64,000 bases of DNA from Burkholderiales bacterium (GTDB taxonomy: Bacteria > Pseudomonadota > Gammaproteobacteria > Burkholderiales > Usitatibacteraceae). Below, in pieces: positions 8,497 to 17,312 of this stretch. Below the pieces are notes generated by a model, which was given only the letters and a program-made list of their open reading frames with translations, made no database searches and was not told the origin of the DNA. Every line of letters begins with the position of its first letter. The stretch's first letter is position 1. Location: the NCBI GenBank assembly GCA_025360815.1, contig JANYBL010000005.1, forward strand, positions 1-64,000, read 5' to 3'. Made by a program: the position numbers and the translations under genes.

Positions 8497-9801
8497 ATGT
8501 CCTCACCCACCGCCATTGCCTCCATCGCTGACACACGGGTTAGTCTGAAAACCGACGCCACCATCATCTCGCTCATCGGCTTTGCCCATGGCACATCGCA
8601 TTTTTTTCATCTCACGCTGCCGCCGTTGTTCCCATGGTTTATGCGCGAATTCAGCTTGAGCTTTGTGCAGGTGGGAATGTTGATGACGACATTTTTTGTT
8701 GTTTCCGGTGTGGGGCAGGCTTTCGCCGGGATCGTGGTGGATCGCTTCGGTGCGCATCGGGTGTTGTGCGCCGGTGTGGCGCTGCTGGCTTGCTCTGCGT
8801 TGCTGGTGGCCGCATCGCTGAATTTTGCAGCCCTGTTCTGCGCGGGAGCGGTGGCTGGTTTGGGTAATTCAGTTTTTCATCCCGCGGATTTCACGCTGAT
8901 TAATCGCCGTGTGTCGCTCTCGCGGTTGGGGCATGCTTTTTCGGCCCACGGATTGTCGGGCAACTTGGGTTGGGCGCTCAGTCCAGTTTTGATGCTGGCG
9001 CTCGCCACCACTTACGGTTGGCGGTTCGCCGCGCTCGGCGCAGCACTCGTGGGCGCAATTGCGTTGGCGTTTTTGATCTGGCATCGCGGATTGCTGCAAT
9101 ATCAATTGGCGCCAGCGTCAATCAATCAAAATCCCGCGCTGGAAAGCCAATTAACATCTATCTGGCATTTTCTCAGCTTGCGCGTGGTGTGGCTGGCGTT
9201 CGCGTTTTTCTTTTTCTCGACGATGGCATTCGGGGCGCTGCAAAATTTTGCGCCGCCGTTGTTGCGTGAGCTTTACAGCGTTTCGTTGGCACTGGCGACT
9301 TCTGCGCTCACCGCATATTTGCTGGGCGCTTCGGCTGGCTTGGTGTGTGGCGGCTTTGTCGTCAACAACGGCGCAGTGAATAGCGGGCTGAAGTTTGAAT
9401 ATCTGATCGCGGCTGCGTTGGCGGTTTCGGCCTGCCTCGCATTTTTGTTGGCCACAGCGGTGTTGCCAACGTTATTTGTTCTGCCAATCATGGCCTTGAT
9501 GGGCTTTGGTGTGGGCTTGTCTGGCCCCTCGCGGGACATGTTGGTGCGCCGCGCCACGGCAGCGAGGCTCGGCGAGGGCGCATTTGGACGAGTCTACGGC
9601 TTGGTCTACGCGGGACTTGATGTCGGCTTGGCGGTGTCGCCAATCGTGTTTGGGTTGCTATTAGACGCACACTTACCAGCGTGGGTGTTTGTTGGCGTGG
9701 GTTGCGCGTTTATTGGGGCCATTTTCACAGCGTTGGCGGTCGCCAAAGATTCAGCTAGCCTCGCCGTAAGCGAAGCGGCAAAGCCGATTGGCAATCTATA
9801 G
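8497..9801 (+). CDS. Major facilitator superfamily transporter
   Basis: 434 residues with twelve hydrophobic helices in two halves. The MFS loop between helices 2 and 3 reads GIVVDRFGAHRVL, matching the GxxxDRxGxRxxL signature. Other cues are HGTSHFFHLTLPPLFPWFMREF in the first helix region and NSVFHPADFTL in helix 4. The HP motif and overall pattern recall the FsmR/fosmidomycin-resistance and YfkF-like branch, but the substrate cannot be assigned. Its stop is only five bases from that of the convergent ppx gene, so the two transcripts must terminate inside each other or collide. Confidence 0.88.
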   Translation: MSSPTAIASIADTRVSLKTDATIISLIGFAHGTSHFFHLTLPPLFPWFMREFSLSFVQVGMLMTTFFVVSGVGQAFAGIVVDRFGAHRVLCAGVALLACSALLVAASLNFAALFCAGAVAGLGNSVFHPADFTLINRRVSLSRLGHAFSAHGLSGNLGWALSPVLMLALATTYGWRFAALGAALVGAIALAFLIWHRGLLQYQLAPASINQNPALESQLTSIWHFLSLRVVWLAFAFFFFSTMAFGALQNFAPPLLRELYSVSLALATSALTAYLLGASAGLVCGGFVVNNGAVNSGLKFEYLIAAALAVSACLAFLLATAVLPTLFVLPIMALMGFGVGLSGPSRDMLVRRATAARLGEGAFGRVYGLVYAGLDVGLAVSPIVFGLLLDAHLPAWVFVGVGCAFIGAIFTALAVAKDSASLAVSEAAKPIGNL

Positions 9802-9806
9802 CGGGC

Positions 9807-11369
9807 TTAAACCTCGGTGGCATGCATCCCGGTGATCATCACGCTAATGCCCGCGTTCGCCCACTCGGCTGCTTCCTGCTTGAGCTCATAATCCGTTAAA
9901 TCATGGCTCGCCAGCCATATTGGCTCCACGTCCAATGCAAAGCCTTCTGCCTCCAACGCGCTTGCGGGTGCATGCGGTAGCCGAGACAGCGTGAACAGCC
10001 CAGGGTCAATATTGCGACGGCTGCGCGAGAGCAAAACTGCCAGCCGCAAGCAGAGCGCGCGTGCAGTGAATTCACGGTCTGCCAGAAGATCCACTGATAA
10101 TTTTCCAAGCTTTCCGCGTTGCGACAAAATCAGCGCCGCTAATGTCGCCTGCTCTCGCTTTGAGAAACCCGGCATGTCCGCGTTGCCAATAATGTATGCC
10201 GAATGTTTATGAAAGGCCGCTTGCGCAATTGAGATGCCAATTTCATGCAAACTGCACGCCCAGCCTAGTGTTTGGCGGGATTGAAACAAAATTTCGGCAT
10301 CAATTTCGTTGGCAACTACGCCTGCGCTATCCAGATGCAGGGCATCAAAAAAGCGCATGGCCAAATTCTCGACGCGGCGGGCTTGGGTGTAATCGATGTG
10401 ATAACGTTTGCCAAGCTGCGTGACGGTGATATCACGAATGTCCGCATGCGTGCTGCGGCCCAATAAATCGTAAAGCACGCCATCGCGTAACGCCGTATCC
10501 GCGACAGACATCTCGCGCAAATCCAGCTCTTCAAAAATGGCCGACATAATCGCCAGACCGCCTGGCAACACGGGCAGTCGGTCGCCTTTCACGCCTTTGA
10601 TGCCGAGACCGTCTAAACTTTTAAAATCACCCGCCCGCAGCGCTTTGTCTTTTAGCCACGCTAAACCATCGCGGGTAATGCCATGTTTACTTAAGCCGTT
10701 TTCGACCATAATTGCGCCCAACGCCTTCGCAGTTCCGCTGGAGCCGTAGGCATTGCGCCAGCCTTCTTTTTTGAACGGCACGATAATTGATTCCAGCTCA
10801 CGTGCCGCTGCGTATTGCGCATCTTTAAACGACTTTTTATCGATTTTGCCGCCGGGAAAATAACGCTCTGAGAACGTCACGCAGCCGATATAAAGACTCT
10901 CCAGCAGCTTTGGCTTTAGCCGATGGCCGACAATAAATTCAGTCGAGCCGCCGCCGATGTCGATCACCAAGCGATTTTGGCTGTCCGGCGGCAGGCTGTG
11001 CGCTACGCCGACATAAATGAGGCGCGCTTCTTCACGCCCGGCGATAATTTCAATCGGATAGCCCAGTGTGGCCTCAGCCTCACGTACAAAATTATTAGCG
11101 TTCTTGGCGATCCTCAGCGCATTGGTACCGACCACCCGCACCGCATCTTTGGGCATGCCGCGCAGCCGCTCGGCGAACAGGCGCAGCGCGGTGAGCGCAC
11201 GCTCTGCAGTCTTGTCGTCAATCTGTTTATCGGCCGTGACGCCAGCCCCAAGACGCACGGTTTCTTTTAAATTGTCGAGCGCATAGATCTGGTCATCAAC
11301 CACGCGCGCGATTTGCAAGTGGAAGCTGTTGGAGCCCAAATCAATAGCAGCAAGGGTGTTGTGGGCCAT
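9807..11369 (-). CDS. ppx: Exopolyphosphatase / Ppx-GppA family
   Basis: Hydrolyses terminal phosphate from inorganic polyphosphate (or pppGpp in GppA). The ASKHA phosphate-binding loops are present: AIDLGSNSFHLQI at residues 8-20 and VIDIGGGSTEFIVG near 140. The C-terminal ~200 residues form the HD-like helical domain typical of the long form (CSLHEIGISIAQAAFHKHSAY). At 520 residues it matches Escherichia coli Ppx/GppA length. It is divergent from ppk across a 183-base intergenic region, so polyphosphate synthesis and breakdown share one regulatory region. Ppx rather than GppA is favoured by this neighbour, but sequence alone does not settle it. Confidence 0.9.
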   Translation of the reverse strand: MAHNTLAAIDLGSNSFHLQIARVVDDQIYALDNLKETVRLGAGVTADKQIDDKTAERALTALRLFAERLRGMPKDAVRVVGTNALRIAKNANNFVREAEATLGYPIEIIAGREEARLIYVGVAHSLPPDSQNRLVIDIGGGSTEFIVGHRLKPKLLESLYIGCVTFSERYFPGGKIDKKSFKDAQYAAARELESIIVPFKKEGWRNAYGSSGTAKALGAIMVENGLSKHGITRDGLAWLKDKALRAGDFKSLDGLGIKGVKGDRLPVLPGGLAIMSAIFEELDLREMSVADTALRDGVLYDLLGRSTHADIRDITVTQLGKRYHIDYTQARRVENLAMRFFDALHLDSAGVVANEIDAEILFQSRQTLGWACSLHEIGISIAQAAFHKHSAYIIGNADMPGFSKREQATLAALILSQRGKLGKLSVDLLADREFTARALCLRLAVLLSRSRRNIDPGLFTLSRLPHAPASALEAEGFALDVEPIWLASHDLTDYELKQEAAEWANAGISVMITGMHATEV

Positions 11370-11464
11370 AGGGGAATATTAGAATTTTTTTTAGAAAGTT
11401 TGAACATTCAATTTGATCAGCTGAAAGTATGTCATAACAAGGCGCACAATAACCTAACAGCAAC

Positions 11465-11482
11465 GAGTCATAAAAATGTCAT
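11465..11482 (+). promoter_or_regulatory. Candidate PhoB binding site (PHO box) upstream of ppk
   Basis: GAGTCAT-AAAA-ATGTCAT gives two 7-base direct repeats with a four-base spacer, the layout of the enteric PHO box (CTGTCAT repeats). They match 5/7 and 6/7. A second ATGTCATAA half-site lies at 11429-11437. The box is 71 bases before the ppk ATG at 11553 and could also act on ppx. Phosphate-starvation control of ppk is known in Escherichia coli. Confidence 0.5.
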
Positions 11483-11552
11483 AAGCTATAGGTAAGGTGA
11501 ATTTAAACAAGACGCTGTATTTTTATTGCCGATAACCGAAACGAGCACCAGC

Positions 11553-14246
11553 ATGAGCACACCAAAAGCAAGCAAAGCCAGCACAAAAAAAGTCGGCGCT
11601 GTCGAAAAAAAATCAAAACAAAAAGTTCGGCCCCACGCATCATCTAAAAATGATGTGGCCCCAATAGTCGCCAGCCCCGCCGTTCCTAAAGCGTTGGCAA
11701 AAGCAAAGCAAAAGATCAAAAAAGTGCCGCTTATCGTCGCCACCAAGTCGATTTCGACGACGCCGAAAATCGCGAAGGTGCGTAACACCGCCAACCTTGC
11801 GGAACCAAACATGCCCGGCGTTGATGCCGCGCTAACAACATCTCACCTCGCTATTAAAGCTTCGATAAAAGCGGCTAAAAAACGTGCAGTGACAGGTGAA
11901 AGAAATGCCGCCAGCACTGTGGCCAACACAACGAACGTAATCGCAAGCGCACCTTTATCGTTAAACCGACAAAAATCATCTGGTCATTTTTTAAATCGCG
12001 AAACACAGTTGCTGGCGTTCAATCGCCGTGTCTTGGCGCAAGCTGAGGATACAACCGTGCCGCTTCTGGAGCGGTTGAAGTATTTGTCGATTGTATCGTC
12101 AAATATGGACGAGTTTTTTGAGATTCGCGTGGCTGGCTTGAAAGAGCAAATCAAGTTAAATTCAGTCGCCATTAGTAACGATGGCCAATCCGCGATGCAG
12201 ACGTTTAATTCAATCGCCATCGAAGCGCGGACGATTGTGAACCAGCAATACGCGCTACTAAACGATGCGCTCTTTCCCGCGATGGCCGCGGAGGGCATTC
12301 GATTTTTACGGCGGGCACATTGGACGTCGGCACAGCAGGTTTGGGTAAAGGAATATTTTTTCCGCGAAGTGATGCCAGTGCTCACGCCAATCGGTTTGGA
12401 TCCGGCGCACCCGTTCCCGCGCATTTTTAATAAATCACTCAATTTTGCGGTGGAGTTAAGCGGCCGTGATGCCTTTGGCCGCGATTCCTTGCGGGCGATT
12501 GTGCAAGCGCCGCGCGTTTTGCCGCGGGTGATTCGGCTTCCTGCATCGGTGACAGATGGCGCAAACGATTTCGTGTTCCTGACTTCGGTCCTGCACGCGC
12601 ATGTGGGTGAATTATTTTCCGGATTGGAAGTCGTTGGCTGCTATCAATTCCGCGTGACGAGAAATTCAGATTTGTTTGTGGATGAAGAAGAGGTTAAAAA
12701 CCTGCGATTGGCGCTGCAAGGCGAATTGCCGCAACGCCATTTGGGTGATGCTGTGCGTCTGGAAGTGGCGGATAACTGTTCGCTTGAAATGACGCAATTT
12801 TTACTTGCGCAATTTGGCCTGGAAGACATTGATCTCTATCGGGTGAATGGTCCTGTGAATCTGGTGCGTTTGATGAATGTGCCCGATCAGGTGAACCGCC
12901 CCGATTTAAAATTTGCGCCGTTCACGGCTGGTTTGCCAAAAGCATTGTTGAAAGCGTCAAAACTCAACGGTAACAACCGGGATATTTTTGAAACCCTCAA
13001 AAAACAAGATGTGCTGCTACATCATCCATTCCAAAGTTTTACGCCGGTCATTGAGTTTATCCAAACCGCCGCGCGCGATCCGCTGGTGGTGGCGATCAAG
13101 CAAACGGTTTATCGTACCGGTACCGATTCCGTCATCATGGAAGCGCTCATTGATGCCGCCAAGCGTGGCAAAGAAGTGACCGTGGTGGTTGAGCTCATGG
13201 CACGTTTCGATGAAGAGGCAAACCTCAATTGGGCCGCCAAATTGGAGGAGGTTGGGGCGCATGTGGTGTATGGCGTGGTGGGCCACAAAACGCACGCGAA
13301 AATGGCGCTCATTGTGCGTCGTGAAAAAGAGTTTTCAGACGAAGAAATCAGCGATCAGAAAACCAGCCCCAAACATGAAACTGGACACGACGGGAAACAT
13401 GGCAGTAAGCGCGACGCGAAACATGATGGGAAGCATGACAACAAGCAGGACAGTAAGCACGACAGCAAACATGAAAACAAACCGGTACTTCGTCGCTACG
13501 TCCATCTCGGCACCGGCAACTATCATCCCCGCACCGCCAGGCTTTATACCGATTTTGGCCTCATCACGGCTAATGAAGCCATTTGCGCCGATGTGAACGA
13601 GGTTTTTATTCAGCTGACCGGCTTGGGCCGTGCCACTAAGCTATCGCATGTTTGGCAGGCACCATTCACGTTGCACGATAAAGTGATCGCCGCCATTGAT
13701 AACGAGACCAAAATTGCCAAGTCTGGACGCGCCGATGCGCGCGGCGTCATTATCGCCAAAATGAATTCGCTGCTTGCGCCGGAAGTCATCGAGGCGCTAT
13801 ATCGCGCCTCGGCGGCGGGGGTAAAAATTGATTTAATCGTGCGCGGTGTGTGTGCGTTGCGGCCCGGTGTGCCGGGCTTGTCCGAAAACATTCGCGTCCA
13901 TTCCATCGTTGGTCGCTTTTTAGAGCACTCGCGTATTTTTTACTTCCGCAATGGCGGCGGCGCGGACGAACGGGTCATGTTATCTAGTGCCGATTGGATG
14001 GAGCGTAATTTTTTCCGTCGTATTGAGCTTTGCTTCCCCGTCATCGACCCGCGGCTCAAAAAACGCGTCCTAGCCGAAGGGCTGATGACCTATTTAAGTG
14101 ATAACTGCCAAGCGTGGGAAATGAGCGGCGACGGCAGCTATGAACGTAAAAAGCCAGCCGAGGGCGCAAACGCCGCCAATAGTGCGGGCGGCGAGCGTCA
14201 TAGCGCGCAGGAGGAATTATTGACGTTGTTGGCGGTGGACAATTAA
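11553..14246 (+). CDS. ppk1: Polyphosphate kinase 1 with N-terminal extension and KHD repeat insert
   Basis: Makes polyphosphate reversibly from ATP. The conserved body runs from FLNRETQLLAFNRRVL (~residue 146) through SSNMDEFFEIR, VKEYFFREVMPVLTPIGLD, HHPFQSF, AIKQTVYRTG and VELMARFDEEANLNWA. The phospho-His block HKTHAKMALI has the catalytic His at residue 581, followed by RRYVHLGTGNYHPRTARLYTDFGL. Two features are unusual: a Lys/Ala-rich extension of ~144 residues, and an insert of about 50 residues (595-645) after the catalytic His block, made of nine Lys-His-Asp-x tetrapeptides. The frame extends to TTG 11526; ATG 11553 is preferred. The ends and all catalytic blocks are intact, so the enzyme should be active. 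Confidence 0.95.
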   Translation: MSTPKASKASTKKVGAVEKKSKQKVRPHASSKNDVAPIVASPAVPKALAKAKQKIKKVPLIVATKSISTTPKIAKVRNTANLAEPNMPGVDAALTTSHLAIKASIKAAKKRAVTGERNAASTVANTTNVIASAPLSLNRQKSSGHFLNRETQLLAFNRRVLAQAEDTTVPLLERLKYLSIVSSNMDEFFEIRVAGLKEQIKLNSVAISNDGQSAMQTFNSIAIEARTIVNQQYALLNDALFPAMAAEGIRFLRRAHWTSAQQVWVKEYFFREVMPVLTPIGLDPAHPFPRIFNKSLNFAVELSGRDAFGRDSLRAIVQAPRVLPRVIRLPASVTDGANDFVFLTSVLHAHVGELFSGLEVVGCYQFRVTRNSDLFVDEEEVKNLRLALQGELPQRHLGDAVRLEVADNCSLEMTQFLLAQFGLEDIDLYRVNGPVNLVRLMNVPDQVNRPDLKFAPFTAGLPKALLKASKLNGNNRDIFETLKKQDVLLHHPFQSFTPVIEFIQTAARDPLVVAIKQTVYRTGTDSVIMEALIDAAKRGKEVTVVVELMARFDEEANLNWAAKLEEVGAHVVYGVVGHKTHAKMALIVRREKEFSDEEISDQKTSPKHETGHDGKHGSKRDAKHDGKHDNKQDSKHDSKHENKPVLRRYVHLGTGNYHPRTARLYTDFGLITANEAICADVNEVFIQLTGLGRATKLSHVWQAPFTLHDKVIAAIDNETKIAKSGRADARGVIIAKMNSLLAPEVIEALYRASAAGVKIDLIVRGVCALRPGVPGLSENIRVHSIVGRFLEHSRIFYFRNGGGADERVMLSSADWMERNFFRRIELCFPVIDPRLKKRVLAEGLMTYLSDNCQAWEMSGDGSYERKKPAEGANAANSAGGERHSAQEELLTLLAVDN
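13371..13478 (+). repeat. Nine 12-bp tandem repeats encoding Lys-His-Asp-x in ppk1
   Basis: Nine consecutive units of 12 bases, loosely AARCAYGACARY, encode KHET, GHDG, KHGS, KRDA, KHDG, KHDN, KQDS, KHDS and KHEN. The repeat sits between two strictly conserved Ppk blocks and keeps the frame. Units have diverged by a few bases, so the array is not brand new. Alternating Lys/His and Asp could bind metal or polyphosphate, but that is inference. Confidence 0.9.
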
Positions 14247-14499
14247 ACTCGCATTTAAATTGCGTAAACTTAAAAATGCCAAGGCGTCAACAAAACTAGA
14301 CTGTCGCTAGGCGGCGTTTTTCGAAGAAGATTTTCAATTGTGATGTGCTGGCGCACCGATAAAGCAATATCTAGATTGTCGTCAAATTGGATTATGGTCA
14401 AATTCATACCGCAGTAAAACGATAATAATATTTTTTGCTGATTTATCTTCTGAGTAATAGTGCAGCTGGCGGCGGAGTGGCAATTCAAGGGGAGTTCAA

Positions 14500-15699
14500 A
14501 TGTCCGGTTTAAGCGAAGAACAAGCACGTGCGTATATGCACAAATTGCTGGGTGCCATGAGCCAAGCGGGCGGCTCCGATTTGTTTATTGCACATGACTT
14601 CCCGCCCAGCATGAAGGCCAACGGCACCATGCAGCCGCTGGCGTCACAAAAGCTGACGGGCGACGTGACCAAGGTGCTCGCGCACGCGATGATGAATGAC
14701 GAGCAGCGCTCAGAATTCGCGAAAGAGTTTGAATGCAACTTTGCTATTTCAATCGCCGGGCTGTCGCGATTTCGTGTGAATGTTTTTATGCAGCAGCGCT
14801 GCGTGGGCATGGTCATCCGCACTATCGCGGCGGAGATCCCCAATTTTGAAAAGCTTGGGTTACCGCCGATTTTAAAAGAAGTCATTATGAATAAACGCGG
14901 GCTGGTGCTCGTGGTTGGTGGTACGGGCTCGGGCAAATCCACGACCTTGGCGGCGATGATTGACCAGCGAAACCGAACCTCCGCCGGCCACATCATTACC
15001 GTGGAAGATCCGGTTGAATATGTGCATCAATCTAAAATGTCGCTCATCACGCATCGCGAGGTTGGTATTGATACCCACACTTGGCACCACGCGTTGAAAA
15101 ACACCTTGCGGCAAGCGCCGGACGTCATTTTAATAGGCGAAATCAGGGATGCCGAAACGATGGAGCATGCCATTGCGTTTGCCGAAACAGGGCATTTGTG
15201 CCTCGGCACACTGCATGCGAATAGCGCAAATCAGACCATTGATCGCATCATCAATTTTTTCCCGGAAGAACGCCGAAACCAGTTGCTGATGGATCTATCG
15301 GCCAATCTGCGAGCCATCATTTCGCAGCGCTTGGTGCGTACACAAGATGGCAAAGGCCGCAAAGCCGCAATCGAAATTTTGCTCAATACGCCAACAATTG
15401 CCGAGCGAATTTTTAAAGGTGAATTCCAAGAAATCAAAGCGATGATGGCGAAATCGATCCAGCTTGGGATGCGGACGTTCGACCTTGCTTTGTTTGATCT
15501 TTATAACGAAGATCATATTTCGTATGAGGAAGCTATTCGAAATGCCGATTCAGCCAACGAGCTACGTTTAAATATCAAGCTAAAAAGTAAGCGCGGTGAG
15601 CCGGGCGTGGAAACCGGCAGCATGTTCTCGATGCACCCAGAGCCCAAGCCTGCGGCAGAGGCGGAAGGCGCTGAAGATGAGAAAAAAGTAGAGGCCTGA
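14500..15699 (+). CDS. pilU: Type IV pilus retraction ATPase PilU
   Basis: A hexameric ATPase of the PilT family that aids pilus retraction at the inner membrane. PilU rather than PilT is indicated by the N-terminal GGSDLFIAHDFPPSMKANG, HECNF-type block (FECNFAIS), FRVNVFMQQRCVGMV and the long acidic tail. Walker A GGTGSGKSTTLAAM, the Asp box, the Walker B block ILIGEIRDAETMEHA and the His box AETGHLCLGTLHAN are intact. The last ~30 residues (EPKPAAEAEGAEDEKKVEA) are a charged tail. No pilT or other pil genes are adjacent, so it may sit apart from the pilus operons or be the last gene of a scattered set. Confidence 0.92.
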   Translation: MSGLSEEQARAYMHKLLGAMSQAGGSDLFIAHDFPPSMKANGTMQPLASQKLTGDVTKVLAHAMMNDEQRSEFAKEFECNFAISIAGLSRFRVNVFMQQRCVGMVIRTIAAEIPNFEKLGLPPILKEVIMNKRGLVLVVGGTGSGKSTTLAAMIDQRNRTSAGHIITVEDPVEYVHQSKMSLITHREVGIDTHTWHHALKNTLRQAPDVILIGEIRDAETMEHAIAFAETGHLCLGTLHANSANQTIDRIINFFPEERRNQLLMDLSANLRAIISQRLVRTQDGKGRKAAIEILLNTPTIAERIFKGEFQEIKAMMAKSIQLGMRTFDLALFDLYNEDHISYEEAIRNADSANELRLNIKLKSKRGEPGVETGSMFSMHPEPKPAAEAEGAEDEKKVEA

Positions 15700-15892
15700 C
15701 ACTGTGCGAGGTCTGGTTTAGTGGACGGGCAAGTTGGTGAATTATGCGGCCAATTGGATCCTTGATCAGTGGGTTGATTGATGGGCACGGTCAATCCTGG
15801 AAGCCCATCACGCAAATCATCTTCATGATCAAATTGCCAATCTGTGCGTTAGCACACAGACACGGCTCATGGCCGCTTCAACCAGCGCGCAG

Positions 15893-15914
15893 GTTGACCT
15901 GACGCCTCGTCAAG
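15893..15914 (+). repeat. Half copy of the GTTGACCTGA repeat
   Basis: GTTGACCTGACG followed by CCTCGTC matches, with a four-base gap, the reverse complement of the right half of the palindromic element at 30205-30264. The two copies share the order GTTGACCTGA, CG, GCCTCGT. No transposase or longer terminal repeat is visible. Confidence 0.5.
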
Positions 15915-16450
15915 CCCAACGTTTTTTTGCAATCCGCCAACATCCAATATCGGCGCGCTCACTGAAGCTTTGAATATTGCCCTGGCCCTAGCGAACCCGT
16001 CAGAGTCGCGGTCCAGAGCGGTTGCCGGGCTCCAGCGGGCAAGAAAAGCTTGGCAAACAAAGCAACGAAGCGCCACACGCCATCACAAACAAAAGGTAAT
16101 CAAAGGAATTTGAGGGGTCCAATTTCTTTCACACGATGACCATCCGATATAAGTCCGCCAAGACTTTTACGCGACCAAACGAATGTCGGTTTTCGGGCGA
16201 TCGCGATGTCCGTATGGTTCAATAGTGCACATTCAGATCGACTGTGCACGCTGAAGAAGGCCGTCTATTGGCGACAAGAGCCCGTTTTGAGGATGATTGG
16301 ATGTTTATCGCGAATCCAGTAGGATTTTAAGCTTTTGTGAGAATTTCATTCTTGGCAGTCTCAAAAAAACGTTTAAAAAGTCCTTAAATTCAAAGCCCGA
16401 ATTAAGACTTTTCTGAGCACCTACAAGCGCCTGACTAATTTTAATTGGCG

Positions 16451-16500
16451 ACATCCATCCAGCTTGGGATGCGGACTCTCGATCTTACTGTGTTTTATTT
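16451..16500 (+). pseudogene. Decayed partial copy of the pilU 3' coding region
   Basis: Fifty bases align with pilU positions 15451-15500, about 41 of 50 identical by eye, including a 16-base exact stretch (AGCTTGGGATGCGGAC). Similarity ends abruptly about 200 bases before the matching end of pilU, and stop codons follow. It is best read as the remnant of a duplicated pilU segment or of a lost pilT/pilU paralogue. Confidence 0.55.
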
Positions 16501-16611
16501 TTGAATTTCAACCACGATCGTAACCATGCATCCATCTAGACCAGCCGCTAGACCCGCGATGCAGTTCTACTAACAGTGATGATCAGCGCGTTGAATCATG
16601 CATGCTCTGCA

Positions 16612-17193
16612 TCACCCCGCCTCGTCGTAAGCCGCCTCCAGCCACAGCTTCACATGCAGATCAAAATCGGCCATTTTTGCAATACGAACGCGGTGGCTCA
16701 ACATGCCGTTCCAAGTTCCGGCTAATTCTAAATTGCCCGTCAGCTCGATTTGTTTGAGATGCAGTCCAATATCGAGCCGCTTTGCCGTGGACGGTTGCAG
16801 AATGGCAAATTGCTTTTTGCGGTGCACACTGACGCAATCTTTTTTCGGCACGAACGTAATATCCTTGCCAAAGGTTTTGATCGCTTTGCAAATCGCGTCA
16901 TAGATCGGCTTAAGCGTCTCTTTGTCGCCCGCGAATAGTGCTTCAATCGGATCAGTCTCAACCACCGCATCAGGCTTGCGTGCTTCATGCGCAACGAGGT
17001 TGGCGTAGCTGTGGCTCATACGGCCTTCGGTTTTAAGGTAGGCCACGATATCTTTGTGATGGTCAGTGCCAAGCGAGCGGGCGATGTTGACCCATGCACC
17101 TAACGATTTGCCGGTGCGCTCCTGAATGTTGGCGCGCATTCGTACACTTTGTAACTCACTTGGTGCTTCGTTGTTATTCATGTTGCTGTTCAT
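16612..17193 (-). CDS. DUF4287/DUF5655 domain protein
   Basis: 193 residues. The N-terminal half (about 17-65) fits DUF4287: QERTGKSLGAWVNIARS, then HKDIVAYLKTEGRMSHSYANLVAHE. The C-terminal half (about 80-190) fits DUF5655, with VPKKDCVSVHRKKQFAILQP and the ending HRVRIAKMADFDLHVKLWLEAAY. Both domains are common together in proteobacteria and actinobacteria. DUF5655 is thought to be nucleic-acid related, but I know of no demonstrated function. It is a soluble, probably cytoplasmic protein, 119 bases upstream of the amidase stop and on the same strand, though not obviously linked by function. Confidence 0.8.
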   Translation of the reverse strand: MNSNMNNNEAPSELQSVRMRANIQERTGKSLGAWVNIARSLGTDHHKDIVAYLKTEGRMSHSYANLVAHEARKPDAVVETDPIEALFAGDKETLKPIYDAICKAIKTFGKDITFVPKKDCVSVHRKKQFAILQPSTAKRLDIGLHLKQIELTGNLELAGTWNGMLSHRVRIAKMADFDLHVKLWLEAAYDEAG

Positions 17194-17312
17194 TGTTTGC
17201 AGATAGGTCTCGTAGGCTACTTGTTGCGACTGCGTTGTTTGGCAGCTTCATTAGACTGCTTCATTCAACGGCTTTGTTGGACTGCATTATTGGGCAGCTC
17301 TACCGAGCCGTC

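Larger units (their letters stand above)
15700..16611. other. Gene-free stretch with decayed sequence
   Basis: About 900 bases with no supported gene on either strand. It holds a repeat shared with 30.2 kb (15893-15914), a degenerate echo of the pilU 3' coding sequence (16451-16500) and a small hairpin at 15841-15860. A short frame from ATG 15868 dies within 30 codons. The mix of fragments suggests an old insertion or duplication that has decayed. Confidence 0.5.

Noticed and set aside
13371-13478. CRISPR-like array
   Set aside because: Units are 12 bp, contiguous without spacers and in frame inside ppk1.
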